DNA of 64,000 nucleotides from Acidimangrovimonas pyrenivorans (GCF_042643245.1 NZ_JBHRSK010000008.1:1-64000); one strand, 5' to 3'. Positions 7,944-15,707 are shown, numbered from the stretch's first letter. Translations and numbers: made by a program. Notes: generated from the letters alone by a model not told the origin.

Positions 7944-8342
7944 ATGTCTGTGAACGATCCTATCGGCGATATGCTGACCCGCATCCGCAACGCGCAGATG
8001 CGTGGCAAGTCGACCGTGTCGACCCCGGCCTCGAAGCTGCGTGCCTGGGTGCTCGACGTGCTGGCGGACGAAGGCTACATCCGCGGCTACGAGAAGAACG
8101 ACACCGCCAATGGCCAGGGCGAACTGGTCATCAGCCTGAAGTATTTCGAGGGCACCCCGGTGATCCGCGAACTCAAGCGGGTGTCGACCCCCGGCCGGCG
8201 CGTCTATGCCGGCGCCAAGGAAATCCCGTCGGTCCGCAACGGTCTCGGTGTTTCCATCGTCTCCACGCCCAAGGGCGTGATGTCGGATGCAGCAGCGCGG
8301 TCCGCCAATGTCGGCGGCGAAGTGCTCTGCACGGTCTTCTAA
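7944..8342 (+). CDS. rpsH: 30S ribosomal protein S8
   Basis: S8, 132 residues, starts MSVNDPIGDMLTRIRNAQMR, a typical start, and ends GGEVLCTVF. It binds 16S helix 21 and in E. coli represses the spc operon by binding its mRNA; the same could occur here but no S8-site mimic was resolved by eye. Spacing to both neighbours is 10-11 nt. Confidence 0.98.
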   Translation: MSVNDPIGDMLTRIRNAQMRGKSTVSTPASKLRAWVLDVLADEGYIRGYEKNDTANGQGELVISLKYFEGTPVIRELKRVSTPGRRVYAGAKEIPSVRNGLGVSIVSTPKGVMSDAAARSANVGGEVLCTVF

Positions 8343-8353
8343 GGAGGTCTGGG

Positions 8354-8887
8354 ATGTCTCGTATTGGAAAACGACCGGTCGAGCTGCCCAAGGGGGTGAC
8401 TGCCACCCTCTCCGGCCAGACCGTCGAAGTGAAGGGTCCGAAGGGCACCCGCAGCTTCACCGCGACCGACGACGTCAGCCTCGCGGTGGACGGCGACGCG
8501 GTGAAAGTGACCCCGCGCGGCAACTCCAAGCGCGCCCGCGCGCAATGGGGCATGAGCCGCACGATGGTCGCCAACCTCGTCGAGGGCGTGACCAACGGGT
8601 TCAAGAAAGAGCTCGAGATCAGCGGTGTCGGCTACCGTGCGCAGGCCCAGGGCAATGTCCTGAAACTGTCGCTCGGCTACAGCCACGAGGTGAACTTCGA
8701 GGTGCCGCAGGGCGTCACCGTGGCCACCCCGAAACCGACCGAAGTCATTGTGGAAGGTATCGACCAGCAGCTTGTCGGCCAGGTCGCCGCGAATATTCGC
8801 GAGTGGCGGGCGCCCGAGCCCTACAAGGGCAAGGGGATCAAGTACAAGGACGAATACATCTTCCGCAAGGAAGGCAAGAAGAAGTAA
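8354..8887 (+). CDS. rplF: 50S ribosomal protein L6
   Basis: L6, 177 residues, is a two-domain protein near the GTPase-associated centre. The start MSRIGKRPVELPKGVTATLS and the C-terminal GKGIKYKDEYIFRKEGKKK are family hallmarks. An AAGGAGGT Shine-Dalgarno lies immediately upstream. Confidence 0.98.
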   Translation: MSRIGKRPVELPKGVTATLSGQTVEVKGPKGTRSFTATDDVSLAVDGDAVKVTPRGNSKRARAQWGMSRTMVANLVEGVTNGFKKELEISGVGYRAQAQGNVLKLSLGYSHEVNFEVPQGVTVATPKPTEVIVEGIDQQLVGQVAANIREWRAPEPYKGKGIKYKDEYIFRKEGKKK

Positions 8888-8898
8888 GGGGCGCGAAA

Positions 8899-9258
8899 AT
8901 GGCGAACACCAAGAGAGAGCTGTTCCTCAAGCGCCGCCTGCGCGTCCGGAACAAACTGCGCAAGATGGCCGCCGGCCGTCCGCGCCTGTCGGTCCACCGC
9001 TCGTCGAAGAACCTCAGCGTCCAGCTGATCGACGACGTCAACGGCCGCACCCTGGCCGCGGCCTCGACGCTCGAGAAGGATCTCGGCGTTGTCGGCAAGA
9101 ACAACGTCGAGGCGGCCGCCAAGGTCGGCGCGGCGCTGGCCGAGCGGGCCAAGAAGGCCGGTGTCGAGGAATGCTACTTCGATCGTGGCGGTTTCCTCTA
9201 CCACGGCAAGATCAAGGCCCTGGCCGACGCGGCCCGCGAAGGCGGCCTGAAGTTCTGA
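8899..9258 (+). CDS. rplR: 50S ribosomal protein L18
   Basis: L18, 119 residues from ATG 8899 (MANTKRELFLKRRLRVRNKL), binds 5S rRNA together with L5. The frame is open far upstream in the shadow of rplF, but homologues start here. It is followed by a 115-nt gap with two hairpins before rpsE, where most bacteria have almost no spacer. Confidence 0.97.
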   Translation: MANTKRELFLKRRLRVRNKLRKMAAGRPRLSVHRSSKNLSVQLIDDVNGRTLAAASTLEKDLGVVGKNNVEAAAKVGAALAERAKKAGVEECYFDRGGFLYHGKIKALADAAREGGLKF

Positions 9259-9265
9259 AGACGGT

Positions 9266-9285
9266 GGGTGGCGTTCGCGCCACCC
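9266..9285 (+). promoter_or_regulatory. TTCG-loop hairpin between rplR and rpsE
   Basis: A perfect 8-bp stem (GGGTGGCG / CGCCACCC) is closed by a TTCG tetraloop, an exceptionally stable RNA fold. A second perfect hairpin, GGCGCGC-A-GCGCGCC, follows at about 9341-9355. There is no T-run, so a processing or stability role is more likely than termination. Confidence 0.5.
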
Positions 9286-9373
9286 CGATGATCCGGGGGC
9301 CCGCGGCCTGGGCCGTGGCCCACCAGGATTGGAACTAACGGCGCGCAGCGCGCCACCAAGCAAGGAATGCCGA

Positions 9374-9958
9374 ATGGCAAGAGAAGACAACCGCCGGGAC
9401 CGTCGCGACCGCGACGAAACCCCGGAATTCGCCGATCGCCTGGTGGCGATCAACCGTGTGTCGAAGACGGTGAAGGGCGGCAAGCGCTTTGGCTTCGCCG
9501 CGCTCGTGGTGGTCGGTGACCAGCGCGGCCGCGTCGGCTTCGGCAAGGGCAAGGCCAAGGAGGTGCCGGAAGCGATCCGCAAGGCCACCGAGCAGGCCAA
9601 GCGGTCGATGATCCGCGTGCCGCTGCGCGAGGGCCGGACCCTGCATCACGACATCGAGGGCCGCCACGGGGCGGGCCGCGTGGTGATGCGGACGGCCGTT
9701 CCCGGGACCGGGATCATCGCCGGTGGTCCGATGCGCGCCGTGTTCGAGATGCTGGGCCTGCAGGACGTCGTGGCGAAATCGCTCGGCTCGCAGAACCCCT
9801 ATAACATGATCCGCGCCACGCTCGACGGCCTGAAGAAGGAATCGAGCCCCCGGATGGTCGCGCAGCGCCGCGGCAAGAAGGTGGCCGACATCCTCAAGAA
9901 GGACGAGGCGCCGGCCGAAGCCAATGCCGAGGCCGAAGCGGCCCCGGCCGAAGCGTAA
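9374..9958 (+). CDS. rpsE: 30S ribosomal protein S5
   Basis: S5, 194 residues from ATG 9374 (MAREDNRRDRRDRDETPEFA). The dsRBD-like domain is seen in VVVGDQRGRVGFGKGKAKEV and the RNA-binding core in AVPGTGIIAGGPMRAVFEML. The Ala/Glu-rich C-terminal tail after KKDEAPAEAN is longer than in E. coli but common in alphaproteobacteria. Confidence 0.97.
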   Translation: MAREDNRRDRRDRDETPEFADRLVAINRVSKTVKGGKRFGFAALVVVGDQRGRVGFGKGKAKEVPEAIRKATEQAKRSMIRVPLREGRTLHHDIEGRHGAGRVVMRTAVPGTGIIAGGPMRAVFEMLGLQDVVAKSLGSQNPYNMIRATLDGLKKESSPRMVAQRRGKKVADILKKDEAPAEANAEAEAAPAEA

Positions 9959-9970
9959 GGAGCCCGGAGC

Positions 9971-10159
9971 ATGGCTAAAACCATCGTCGTCAAGCAGGTG
10001 GGCTCGCCCATCCGCCGCCCGGCCGTCCAGCGCGAGACGCTGAAGGGCCTGGGCCTGAACAAGATGAACCGCACGCGCGAGCTGGAAGACACCCCGGCGG
10101 TGCGCGGCATGGTCGCGAAGATCCCGCACCTGGTGGAGATCATCGAAGAGCGCGGCTGA
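9971..10159 (+). CDS. rpmD: 50S ribosomal protein L30
   Basis: L30, 62 residues (MAKTIVVKQVGSPIRRPAVQ), a small beta-alpha-beta protein of the large subunit. It follows rpsE by 12 nt. In most genomes rplO is next; here a strong terminator, a minus-strand gene and a long leader separate the two. Confidence 0.97.
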   Translation: MAKTIVVKQVGSPIRRPAVQRETLKGLGLNKMNRTRELEDTPAVRGMVAKIPHLVEIIEERG

Positions 10160-10186
10160 GCCCGGCTCGGATGTGAGAGATTGAAG

Positions 10187-10220
10187 CGCCCCGGTCTGGA
10201 TGGACCGGGGCGTTTTGTTT
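10187..10220 (+). terminator. Strong terminator after rpmD (also serves the minus strand)
   Basis: A perfect 10-bp stem (CGCCCCGGTC / GACCGGGGCG) with a 6-nt loop is followed by TTTTGTTT. It ends the spc transcript. The minus-strand gene ending at 10223 converges on it from the right, though on that strand the T-tract is weak. Confidence 0.88.
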
Positions 10221-10222
10221 GT

Positions 10223-10624
10223 CTATGGAGCGGAAAATTCGCTCACCGCAAAGAACCAGAAATTTGCCGCCTCGTGTGACCGAAGTGATTTGTCCAGACC
10301 AGTCTGTTCAAGAATTCGTTGCAGCAATAGGCGATCTGAGTCAGTTACAAGCGCTTCTTCTATATCCCACACGCATTCTGCGGCGCGAAACCGCGCTCTA
10401 CCCTCGCGACTTTCTAGTTTGGCCTCTTCTTGTTGCCAGTCTCGTAAAATCTTCCCTTTCTGGCCCCTCGCGCATTTTCGGGCTTCGAGAATTCCTTCGC
10501 GATATGTCGCCGCATCATGACAGAATGCGACAAAGTTGAGGAAGTGCTTCCAAACCTGCTCAGAGCACCCATTTTGATGAAACTTGGATTTCTCGAGATT
10601 GGTATTGGGAAAAAGATAGTTCAT
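10223..10624 (-). CDS. Hypothetical protein, AT-rich, antisense within the spc cluster
   Basis: A 133-residue protein I do not recognise, starting MNYLFPNTNLEKSKFHQNGC. It looks soluble and helical, with charged segments such as RDWQQEEAKLESREGRARF, and no signal peptide. The region is strikingly poorer in GC than all its neighbours, and the gene runs against the ribosomal operon, both signs of lateral insertion. An alternative is that the plus-strand frames here are coding, but none looks protein-like. Immediately upstream on its own strand is a terminator-like hairpin. Function unknown; expression uncertain. Confidence 0.55.
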   Translation of the reverse strand: MNYLFPNTNLEKSKFHQNGCSEQVWKHFLNFVAFCHDAATYREGILEARKCARGQKGKILRDWQQEEAKLESREGRARFRAAECVWDIEEALVTDSDRLLLQRILEQTGLDKSLRSHEAANFWFFAVSEFSAP

Positions 10625-10639
10625 GTGCTGTACTCACTA

Positions 10640-10676
10640 ACAAAATGAAAAGCCCGAGCAACGGAATTGCTCGGGC
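10640..10676 (-). terminator. Minus-strand terminator-like hairpin upstream of the AT-rich gene
   Basis: A perfect 10-bp inverted repeat (GCCCGAGCAA / TTGCTCGGGC, loop 5 nt) is followed, on the minus strand, by CTTTTCATTTTG. It lies only about 30 nt before the start of the minus-strand gene, where it could act as an attenuator in that gene's leader or close a short minus-strand transcript from further right. Confidence 0.55.
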
Positions 10677-10753
10677 GGACGAGGCCTACATATGGTGAGC
10701 GTCTAGTCTAGTTCAAGTCGGCTGATGGTTGGAAACGCGGGTGAGTAGATAGT

Positions 10754-10838
10754 GGATCGCTTGCGATCCGGTTCGCGCCCGACCCCGCCCCCCAGGGCGG
10801 GCGCGAAGTGCGCCCACCCTCGGTGCCGGGCGCGAACC
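10754..10838 (+). other. Structured intergenic stretch upstream of rplO
   Basis: The 371 nt between 10625 and 10995 carry no credible gene. They include a tight hairpin GGATCGC-TT-GCGATCC (10754-10769) and a long-range perfect 12-bp inverted repeat, GGTTCGCGCCCG at 10770-10781 and CGGGCGCGAACC at 10827-10838, with CCGCCC/GGGCGG pairing inside. Because the best promoter lies downstream (10870-10898), the structure may mark the edge of the insertion rather than an rplO leader. Confidence 0.4.
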
Positions 10839-10869
10839 TCCCGTCGGCGTGGACCCTTCGCCACCCCGC

Positions 10870-10898
10870 TTGCATCGCGCTCCCCTTCCGTCTATACG
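10870..10898 (+). promoter_or_regulatory. Candidate promoter for rplO-secY-adk
   Basis: TTGCAT, a 17-bp spacer and TATACG, about 100 nt before the rplO start. It is the best -35/-10 pair in the gap and is needed because the rpmD terminator would otherwise silence rplO and secY. The last -10 base is G rather than T. Confidence 0.55.
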
Positions 10899-10995
10899 CC
10901 CCCGGTGGTCCCGCGTGGACCCGACTCAGCAACCAAGAAATGCCGTGGTCGGCCGCTCCCGTCGCTGGGGGTCGCATCCGGCAAGGAGAAGCGAC

Positions 10996-11484
10996 ATGAA
11001 ACTGCACGAACTGCGCGACAACGAAGGCGCCGTCACCCGCAAGAAGCGCATCGCGCGCGGCCCGGGCTCGGGCAAGGGCAAGATGGGTGGCCGTGGTATC
11101 AAGGGCCAGAAATCCCGCTCGGGTGTCGCCCTGAACGGCTATGAAGGCGGCCAGATGCCGCTCTACCGCCGGCTGCCGAAGCGCGGCTTCTCGAAGCCGA
11201 ACCGCAAGACCTGGGCCGTGGTCAACCTCGGCCTGATCCAGAAATTCATCGACGCCGGCAAGCTGGATGCGAAAGCCCCGATCACCGAGGACGCGATCGT
11301 CGCCGCCGGCGTCACCGGCCGCAAGCGCGACGGCATCCGCGTGCTGGGCAAGGGCGAGCTGACCGCCAAGATCGACCTGGCGGTCTCGGGCGCCTCGAAA
11401 TCGGCCGTCGAAGCCGTCGAGAAAGCCGGCGGCAAGGTCACCCTGACCGTCGCGGCGGCGCCGGCCGAGGCCTCGGCCGAATAA
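10996..11484 (+). CDS. rplO: 50S ribosomal protein L15
   Basis: L15, 162 residues from ATG 10996 (MKLHELRDNEGAVTRKKRIA) after an AAGGAGAAG Shine-Dalgarno. It has the Gly/Arg-rich N-terminal arm RGPGSGKGKMGGRGIKGQKS that snakes into 23S rRNA, and an Ala-rich tail. The frame is open upstream across the leader, but homologues begin here. It is followed by secY after 101 nt. Confidence 0.97.
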   Translation: MKLHELRDNEGAVTRKKRIARGPGSGKGKMGGRGIKGQKSRSGVALNGYEGGQMPLYRRLPKRGFSKPNRKTWAVVNLGLIQKFIDAGKLDAKAPITEDAIVAAGVTGRKRDGIRVLGKGELTAKIDLAVSGASKSAVEAVEKAGGKVTLTVAAAPAEASAE

Positions 11485-11585
11485 CGGGTTGTGAGCGGCG
11501 CCAAAGCCGCTTACATCATCCCTAGTTTTCCTGCGCCGCCGACCGGGGAACCGGCTCGGCGGCGCTGCCATGAAAGAGAGACGGT

Positions 11586-12947
11586 ATGGCATCTGCTGCA
11601 GAGCAAATGGCGGCGAACCTGAGCTGGGGCGCCCTGGGCAAGGCCACCGACCTTCGCCAACGAATCCTCTTCACTGTCGGGCTTCTGATCGTCTTCCGCC
11701 TGGGCACCTACATCCCGGTGCCGGGCATCGACGGCACCGCGCTGCGCGAGTTCATGGACAAGGCCCAGACCGGCCTCGGCGGCGTGCTGTCGATGTTCAC
11801 CGGCGGCGCCATCCGGCGGATGGGGGTCTTCGCGCTCGGCATCATGCCCTACATCTCGGCCTCGATCATCATCCAGCTGCTGACGACCATGGTGCCGTCC
11901 TGGAGCCAGATGAAGAAGGAAGGCGAGGCCGGCCGCAAGAAGATGAACCAGTACACCCGCTACGGCACGGTGCTGCTGGCCACCTTCCAGGCCTTCGGCA
12001 TCGCCAAGAGCCTCGAGGCCGGCTCGCTGGCCCAGGACCCGGGCCTCTATTTCGAGATGGCGGTGGTCATCACCCTGGTCGGCGGCACCATGTTCCTGAT
12101 GTGGCTGGGCGAGCAGATCACCAGCCGCGGCATCGGCAACGGCATCTCGCTGATCATCTTCGTCGGCATCGTCGCCGAGATCCCGGCCGCGCTGGCCCGC
12201 TTCCTCAGCCAGGGCCGCTCGGGCGCGATCTCGCCCGCCGTCATCATCGGCGTCTTCGTCATGGTGGTGGCGACGATCGCCTTCGTCGTGTTCATGGAAC
12301 GCGCGCTGCGCAAGGTCCATATCCAGTACCCGCGCCGCCAGGTCGGCATGAAGATCTATGACGGCGGTTCTTCGCACCTGCCGATCAAGGTCAACCCGGC
12401 CGGCGTGATCCCGGCGATCTTCGCCTCGTCGCTGCTGCTGCTGCCGACCACGATCTCGACCTTCTCGGGTAGCCAGACCGGCCCGATCATGTCGACGATC
12501 CTGGCCTATTTCGGCCCCGGCCAGCCGCTCTACCTGGCCTTCTACGCCGCGATGATCGTGTTCTTCTCGTTCTTCTACACCCATAACGTCGCCTTCCAGG
12601 TCAGCGACGTGGCCGACAACCTGAAGAACCAGAACGGTTTCGTCCCCGGCATCCGTCCGGGCAAGAAGACCGAGGAATACCTCGAATTCGTCGTCAACCG
12701 TGTGCTGGTGCTGGGCGCGGCCTACCTCGCCTTCGTCTGCCTGCTGCCCGAGATCCTGCGCTCGAAGCTGGCGGTGCCGTTCTACTTCGGCGGCACCTCG
12801 GTGCTGATCGTGGTCTCGGTGTCGATGGACACGGTCAACCAGATCCAGTCGCACCTGCTGGCGCACCAGTACGAGGGGCTGCTCGAACGCTCGCAGCTGC
12901 GCGGCAAGAAACGCTCGGGGGCGAAGAAGGCGCCGACCCGCCGATGA
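11586..12947 (+). CDS. secY: Protein translocase subunit SecY
   Basis: SecY, 453 residues with ten membrane segments, forms the protein-conducting channel of the inner membrane with SecE and SecG. The N-terminal RQRILFTVGLLIVFRLGTYI, the plug region FTGGAIRRMGVFALGIMPYI and the loop-5 basic stretch MERALRKVHIQYPRRQVG are diagnostic. It overlaps adk by 4 nt (ATGA). Confidence 0.98.
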   Translation: MASAAEQMAANLSWGALGKATDLRQRILFTVGLLIVFRLGTYIPVPGIDGTALREFMDKAQTGLGGVLSMFTGGAIRRMGVFALGIMPYISASIIIQLLTTMVPSWSQMKKEGEAGRKKMNQYTRYGTVLLATFQAFGIAKSLEAGSLAQDPGLYFEMAVVITLVGGTMFLMWLGEQITSRGIGNGISLIIFVGIVAEIPAALARFLSQGRSGAISPAVIIGVFVMVVATIAFVVFMERALRKVHIQYPRRQVGMKIYDGGSSHLPIKVNPAGVIPAIFASSLLLLPTTISTFSGSQTGPIMSTILAYFGPGQPLYLAFYAAMIVFFSFFYTHNVAFQVSDVADNLKNQNGFVPGIRPGKKTEEYLEFVVNRVLVLGAAYLAFVCLLPEILRSKLAVPFYFGGTSVLIVVSVSMDTVNQIQSHLLAHQYEGLLERSQLRGKKRSGAKKAPTRR

Positions 12948-13594
12948 CCAACATCATCCTTCTCGGACCGCCGGGCGCCGGCAAGGGCACCCAGGCGAAG
13001 CGGCTGGTCGACGAGCGCGGGATGATCCAGCTCTCGACCGGCGACATGCTGCGCGAGGCCAAGGCGAGCGGGACCGAGATGGGCCGCAAGGTCGCCGAGG
13101 TGATGGATCGCGGCGACCTCGTCACCGACGAGATCGTCATCGGCCTGATCGAGGAAAAGCTGGCCGGCCCGCATGGCGGCGGCTTCATCTTCGACGGTTT
13201 CCCACGCACGCTGGGCCAGGCCGATGCGCTCGAGGCGCTGATGGCCAAGATGGGCGAGAGCCTGGACGCGGTGATCGAGATGCGGGTCGACGACGCGGCG
13301 CTGGTGGCGCGAATCACCGGCCGCTACACCTGCGGAAATTGTGGCGCCGTCTATCACGACACCACCCGGCCGACGAAGGTCGAAGGTGTCTGCGATGTCT
13401 GCGGCTCGACCGACATGCGCCGCCGGGCCGACGATACCGAAGACGCGCTGAAGCAGCGGCTGATGGAATATTACAAGAAAACCTCGCCGCTGATCGGCTA
13501 TTACCACGCCAAGGGCGCCCTGCACGTGATCGACGGCCTGGCCGAGATCGACAGCGTCGCGGCGGCCATCGCCAAGGTGCTCGACAAAGCGTGA
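12944..13594 (+). CDS. adk: Adenylate kinase
   Basis: Adenylate kinase, 216 residues, converts ATP + AMP to 2 ADP in the cytoplasm. The P-loop LLGPPGAGKGTQAKRL is at residues 5-20. The LID domain carries a four-cysteine zinc-type pattern (CGNCGAVYH ... CDVCGST), so this is the long, zinc-LID form. The secY-adk linkage is conserved across bacteria and the start overlaps the secY stop. Confidence 0.98.
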   Translation: MTNIILLGPPGAGKGTQAKRLVDERGMIQLSTGDMLREAKASGTEMGRKVAEVMDRGDLVTDEIVIGLIEEKLAGPHGGGFIFDGFPRTLGQADALEALMAKMGESLDAVIEMRVDDAALVARITGRYTCGNCGAVYHDTTRPTKVEGVCDVCGSTDMRRRADDTEDALKQRLMEYYKKTSPLIGYYHAKGALHVIDGLAEIDSVAAAIAKVLDKA

Positions 13595-13606
13595 GCGTCG
13601 CGTGAG

Positions 13607-13625
13607 CGGGGCGGCGGTGCCGCCC
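13607..13625 (+). terminator. Hairpin after adk
   Basis: A perfect 8-bp stem (GGGGCGGC / GCCGCCCC) with a GGT loop lies 12 nt past the adk stop. Only TT follows, so termination would be partial. It directly abuts a candidate promoter for rpsM. Confidence 0.5.
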
Positions 13626-13654
13626 CTTGACGACCGGGGCAAAACCCCTTAGGT
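13626..13654 (+). promoter_or_regulatory. Candidate promoter for rpsM-rpsK
   Basis: TTGACG, a 17-bp spacer and TAGGTC, starting immediately after the adk hairpin. The -35 is strong; the -10 lacks the final T. It would give an rpsM leader of about 140 nt, long enough for S4- or S13-type feedback, although no specific fold could be assigned. Confidence 0.5.
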
Positions 13655-13801
13655 CACGGCGTCTCGCATGAGAATCATCTTGACATATCGGGGTCCCTGA
13701 ACCCGACAAGGTGAGTTAGCCGGCCCGAAGCCGCAGGTTTCGGGCCTCGTTCGTGAAAAAAGGTTCCGGGGTTACGGAACCGCGACGAAAGGACATTACG
13801 C

Positions 13802-14170
13802 GTGGCACGTATTGCTGGCGTCAACATCCCGACGGGGAAACGCGTCCCCATCGCCCTGACCTACATCCATGGGATCGGCGACGACACCGCCCGGAAGATC
13901 TGCGAAGCGACGAATATCGAGCTCACCCGCCGGGTGAACGAGCTTTCGGATGCCGAAGTGCTGTCGATCCGCGAATTCATCGACGCCAACCTGACGGTTG
14001 AAGGCGACCTGCGCCGCGAAGTGGCGACCAACGTCAAGCGCCTGATGGACCTCGGCTGCTACCGCGGCCTGCGTCACCGCCGCAACCTGCCGGTTCGCGG
14101 TCAGCGCACCCATACCAACGCACGCACGCGCAAGGGCCCCGCGAAGGCCATTGCCGGCAAGAAGAAGTAA
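13802..14170 (+). CDS. rpsM: 30S ribosomal protein S13
   Basis: S13, 122 residues, uses a GTG start at 13802 (the protein reads MARIAGVNIPTGKRVPIALT). It sits in the 30S head, contacts S19 and forms a bridge to the large subunit; the basic tail RGQRTHTNARTRKGPAKAIA is typical. rpmJ and rpsD, which flank this gene in many bacteria, are absent here. Confidence 0.97.
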   Translation: MARIAGVNIPTGKRVPIALTYIHGIGDDTARKICEATNIELTRRVNELSDAEVLSIREFIDANLTVEGDLRREVATNVKRLMDLGCYRGLRHRRNLPVRGQRTHTNARTRKGPAKAIAGKKK

Positions 14171-14185
14171 GGGGAGGGGTGTATC

Positions 14186-14575
14186 ATGGCTCGTGACAAG
14201 CGCGCACCGAAGCGCAAGGAACGCAAGAACATCGCCGCCGGCGTGGCGCATGTGAACAGCTCGTTCAACAACACCAAGATCCTGATCTCGGACGTGCAGG
14301 GCAACGCGATCTCGTGGTCGTCGGCCGGCACCATGGGCTTCAAGGGGTCGCGGAAATCCACCCCCTACGCCGCCCAGATGGCCGCCGAAGACGCCGGCCG
14401 CAAGGCGCAGGAACACGGTGTGAAGACCCTTGAGGTCGAGGTCCAGGGCCCCGGTTCGGGCCGGGAATCGGCGCTGCGCGCGCTGGCCGCCGTCGGCCTC
14501 AACATCACCTCGATCCGCGACGTGACCCCGCTGGCCCATAACGGCTGCCGCCCGCCCAAGCGTCGCCGCGTCTGA
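14186..14575 (+). CDS. rpsK: 30S ribosomal protein S11
   Basis: S11, 129 residues, starting MARDKRAPKRKERKNIAAGV and ending with the conserved DVTPLAHNGCRPPKRRRV. It lines the mRNA exit platform with S18. It lies 15 nt after rpsM and is followed by a strong terminator before rpoA. Confidence 0.98.
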   Translation: MARDKRAPKRKERKNIAAGVAHVNSSFNNTKILISDVQGNAISWSSAGTMGFKGSRKSTPYAAQMAAEDAGRKAQEHGVKTLEVEVQGPGSGRESALRALAAVGLNITSIRDVTPLAHNGCRPPKRRRV

Positions 14576-14587
14576 GACTGCTTTTTT

Positions 14588-14631
14588 CACTCGGGCCGTG
14601 TCCTTTCGCACGGCCCGAGTGTGCCATTTTT
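14588..14631 (+). terminator. Strong terminator between rpsK and rpoA
   Basis: A perfect 13-bp stem (CACTCGGGCCGTG / CACGGCCCGAGTG, 8-nt loop) is followed by TGCCATTTTT; a CTTTTTT run on the left side makes it potentially bidirectional. It separates rpoA from the r-protein genes that usually share its transcript. Confidence 0.85.
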
Positions 14632-14658
14632 GAACCTCGGGCGTCCGCCGCTTAGGAC
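14630..14658 (+). promoter_or_regulatory. Candidate promoter for rpoA
   Basis: TTGAAC, a 17-bp spacer and TAGGAC. The -35 overlaps the end of the terminator T-run, so termination and re-initiation are placed back to back. The -10 again lacks the final T. Confidence 0.5.
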
Positions 14659-14690
14659 ATGGGCAGCGGACAGGTATGGAGGCGATACGC

Positions 14691-15707
14691 ATGATCCACA
14701 AAAACTGGCAGGAACTCATCAAACCGACGCAGCTTGACGTCAAGCCGGGCGCCGATCCGACGCGCCAGGCGACGGTGGTTGCCGAGCCGCTGGAGCGCGG
14801 TTTCGGCCTGACCCTGGGCAACGCGCTGCGCCGGGTCCTGCTGTCGTCGCTGCAAGGCGCCGCCATCACCTCGGTCCAGATCGACAACGTGCTGCACGAA
14901 TTCTCGTCGATCCCGGGCGTGCGCGAGGACGTCACCGACGTGGTGCTGAACCTCAAGGGCGTCGCGCTGCGGATGGATATCGAGGGCCCGAAGCGGCTGT
15001 CGATCTCGGCCAAGGGGCCGGGCGTCGTCACCGCCGGCGACATCGCGGAAACCGCCGGCATCGAGGTGCTGAACAAGGATCACGTGATCTGCCACCTCGA
15101 CGAGGGCGCCGACCTGTTCATGGAACTGACCGTGAACACCGGCAAGGGCTATGTCGCCGCCGACAAGAACCGCCCGGAAGACGCCCCCATCGGCCTGATC
15201 CCGATCGACGCGATCTACTCGCCGGTCAAGAAGGTGTCCTACGAGGTCCAGCCGACCCGCGAGGGCCAGGTGCTGGACTACGACAAGCTGACGCTGAAGG
15301 TGGAAACCGACGGCTCGATCTCGCCCGATGACGCGGTGGCCTTCGCCGCCCGCATCCTGCAGGACCAGCTGTCGATCTTCGTCAACTTCGAAGAGCCCGA
15401 GGCCGCCGGCCGCGGCACCGAGGAGGAAGGGCTGGAATTCAACCCGCTCCTGCTCAAGAAGGTCGACGAGCTCGAACTGTCGGTGCGTTCGGCGAACTGC
15501 CTGAAGAACGACAACATCGTCTATATCGGCGACCTGATCCAGAAGACCGAGGCCGAGATGCTGCGGACCCCGAACTTCGGCCGCAAGTCGCTCAACGAGA
15601 TCAAGGAAGTGCTCTCGGGCATGGGCCTGCACCTCGGCATGGATGTCGAGGACTGGCCGCCGGAGAACATCGAAGACCTGGCCAAGCGTTTCGAAGACCA
15701 GTTCTGA
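14691..15707 (+). CDS. rpoA: RNA polymerase alpha subunit
   Basis: RpoA, 338 residues from ATG 14691 (MIHKNWQELIKPTQLDVKPG), preceded by GGAGGCG. The N-terminal assembly domain (FGLTLGNALRRVLLSSLQGA) and the C-terminal DNA- and activator-binding domain (LLKKVDELELSVRSANCLKN, then NFGRKSLNEIKEVL) are both intact. A Met five codons upstream (14676) is less likely because it overlaps the ribosome-binding site. Confidence 0.97.
   Translation: MIHKNWQELIKPTQLDVKPGADPTRQATVVAEPLERGFGLTLGNALRRVLLSSLQGAAITSVQIDNVLHEFSSIPGVREDVTDVVLNLKGVALRMDIEGPKRLSISAKGPGVVTAGDIAETAGIEVLNKDHVICHLDEGADLFMELTVNTGKGYVAADKNRPEDAPIGLIPIDAIYSPVKKVSYEVQPTREGQVLDYDKLTLKVETDGSISPDDAVAFAARILQDQLSIFVNFEEPEAAGRGTEEEGLEFNPLLLKKVDELELSVRSANCLKNDNIVYIGDLIQKTEAEMLRTPNFGRKSLNEIKEVLSGMGLHLGMDVEDWPPENIEDLAKRFEDQF

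Noticed and set aside
13680..13710. TTGACA as a -35 element for rpsM
   Set aside because: No acceptable -10 lies 16-18 bp downstream; the TTGACG at 13626 with TAGGTC is the better pair.
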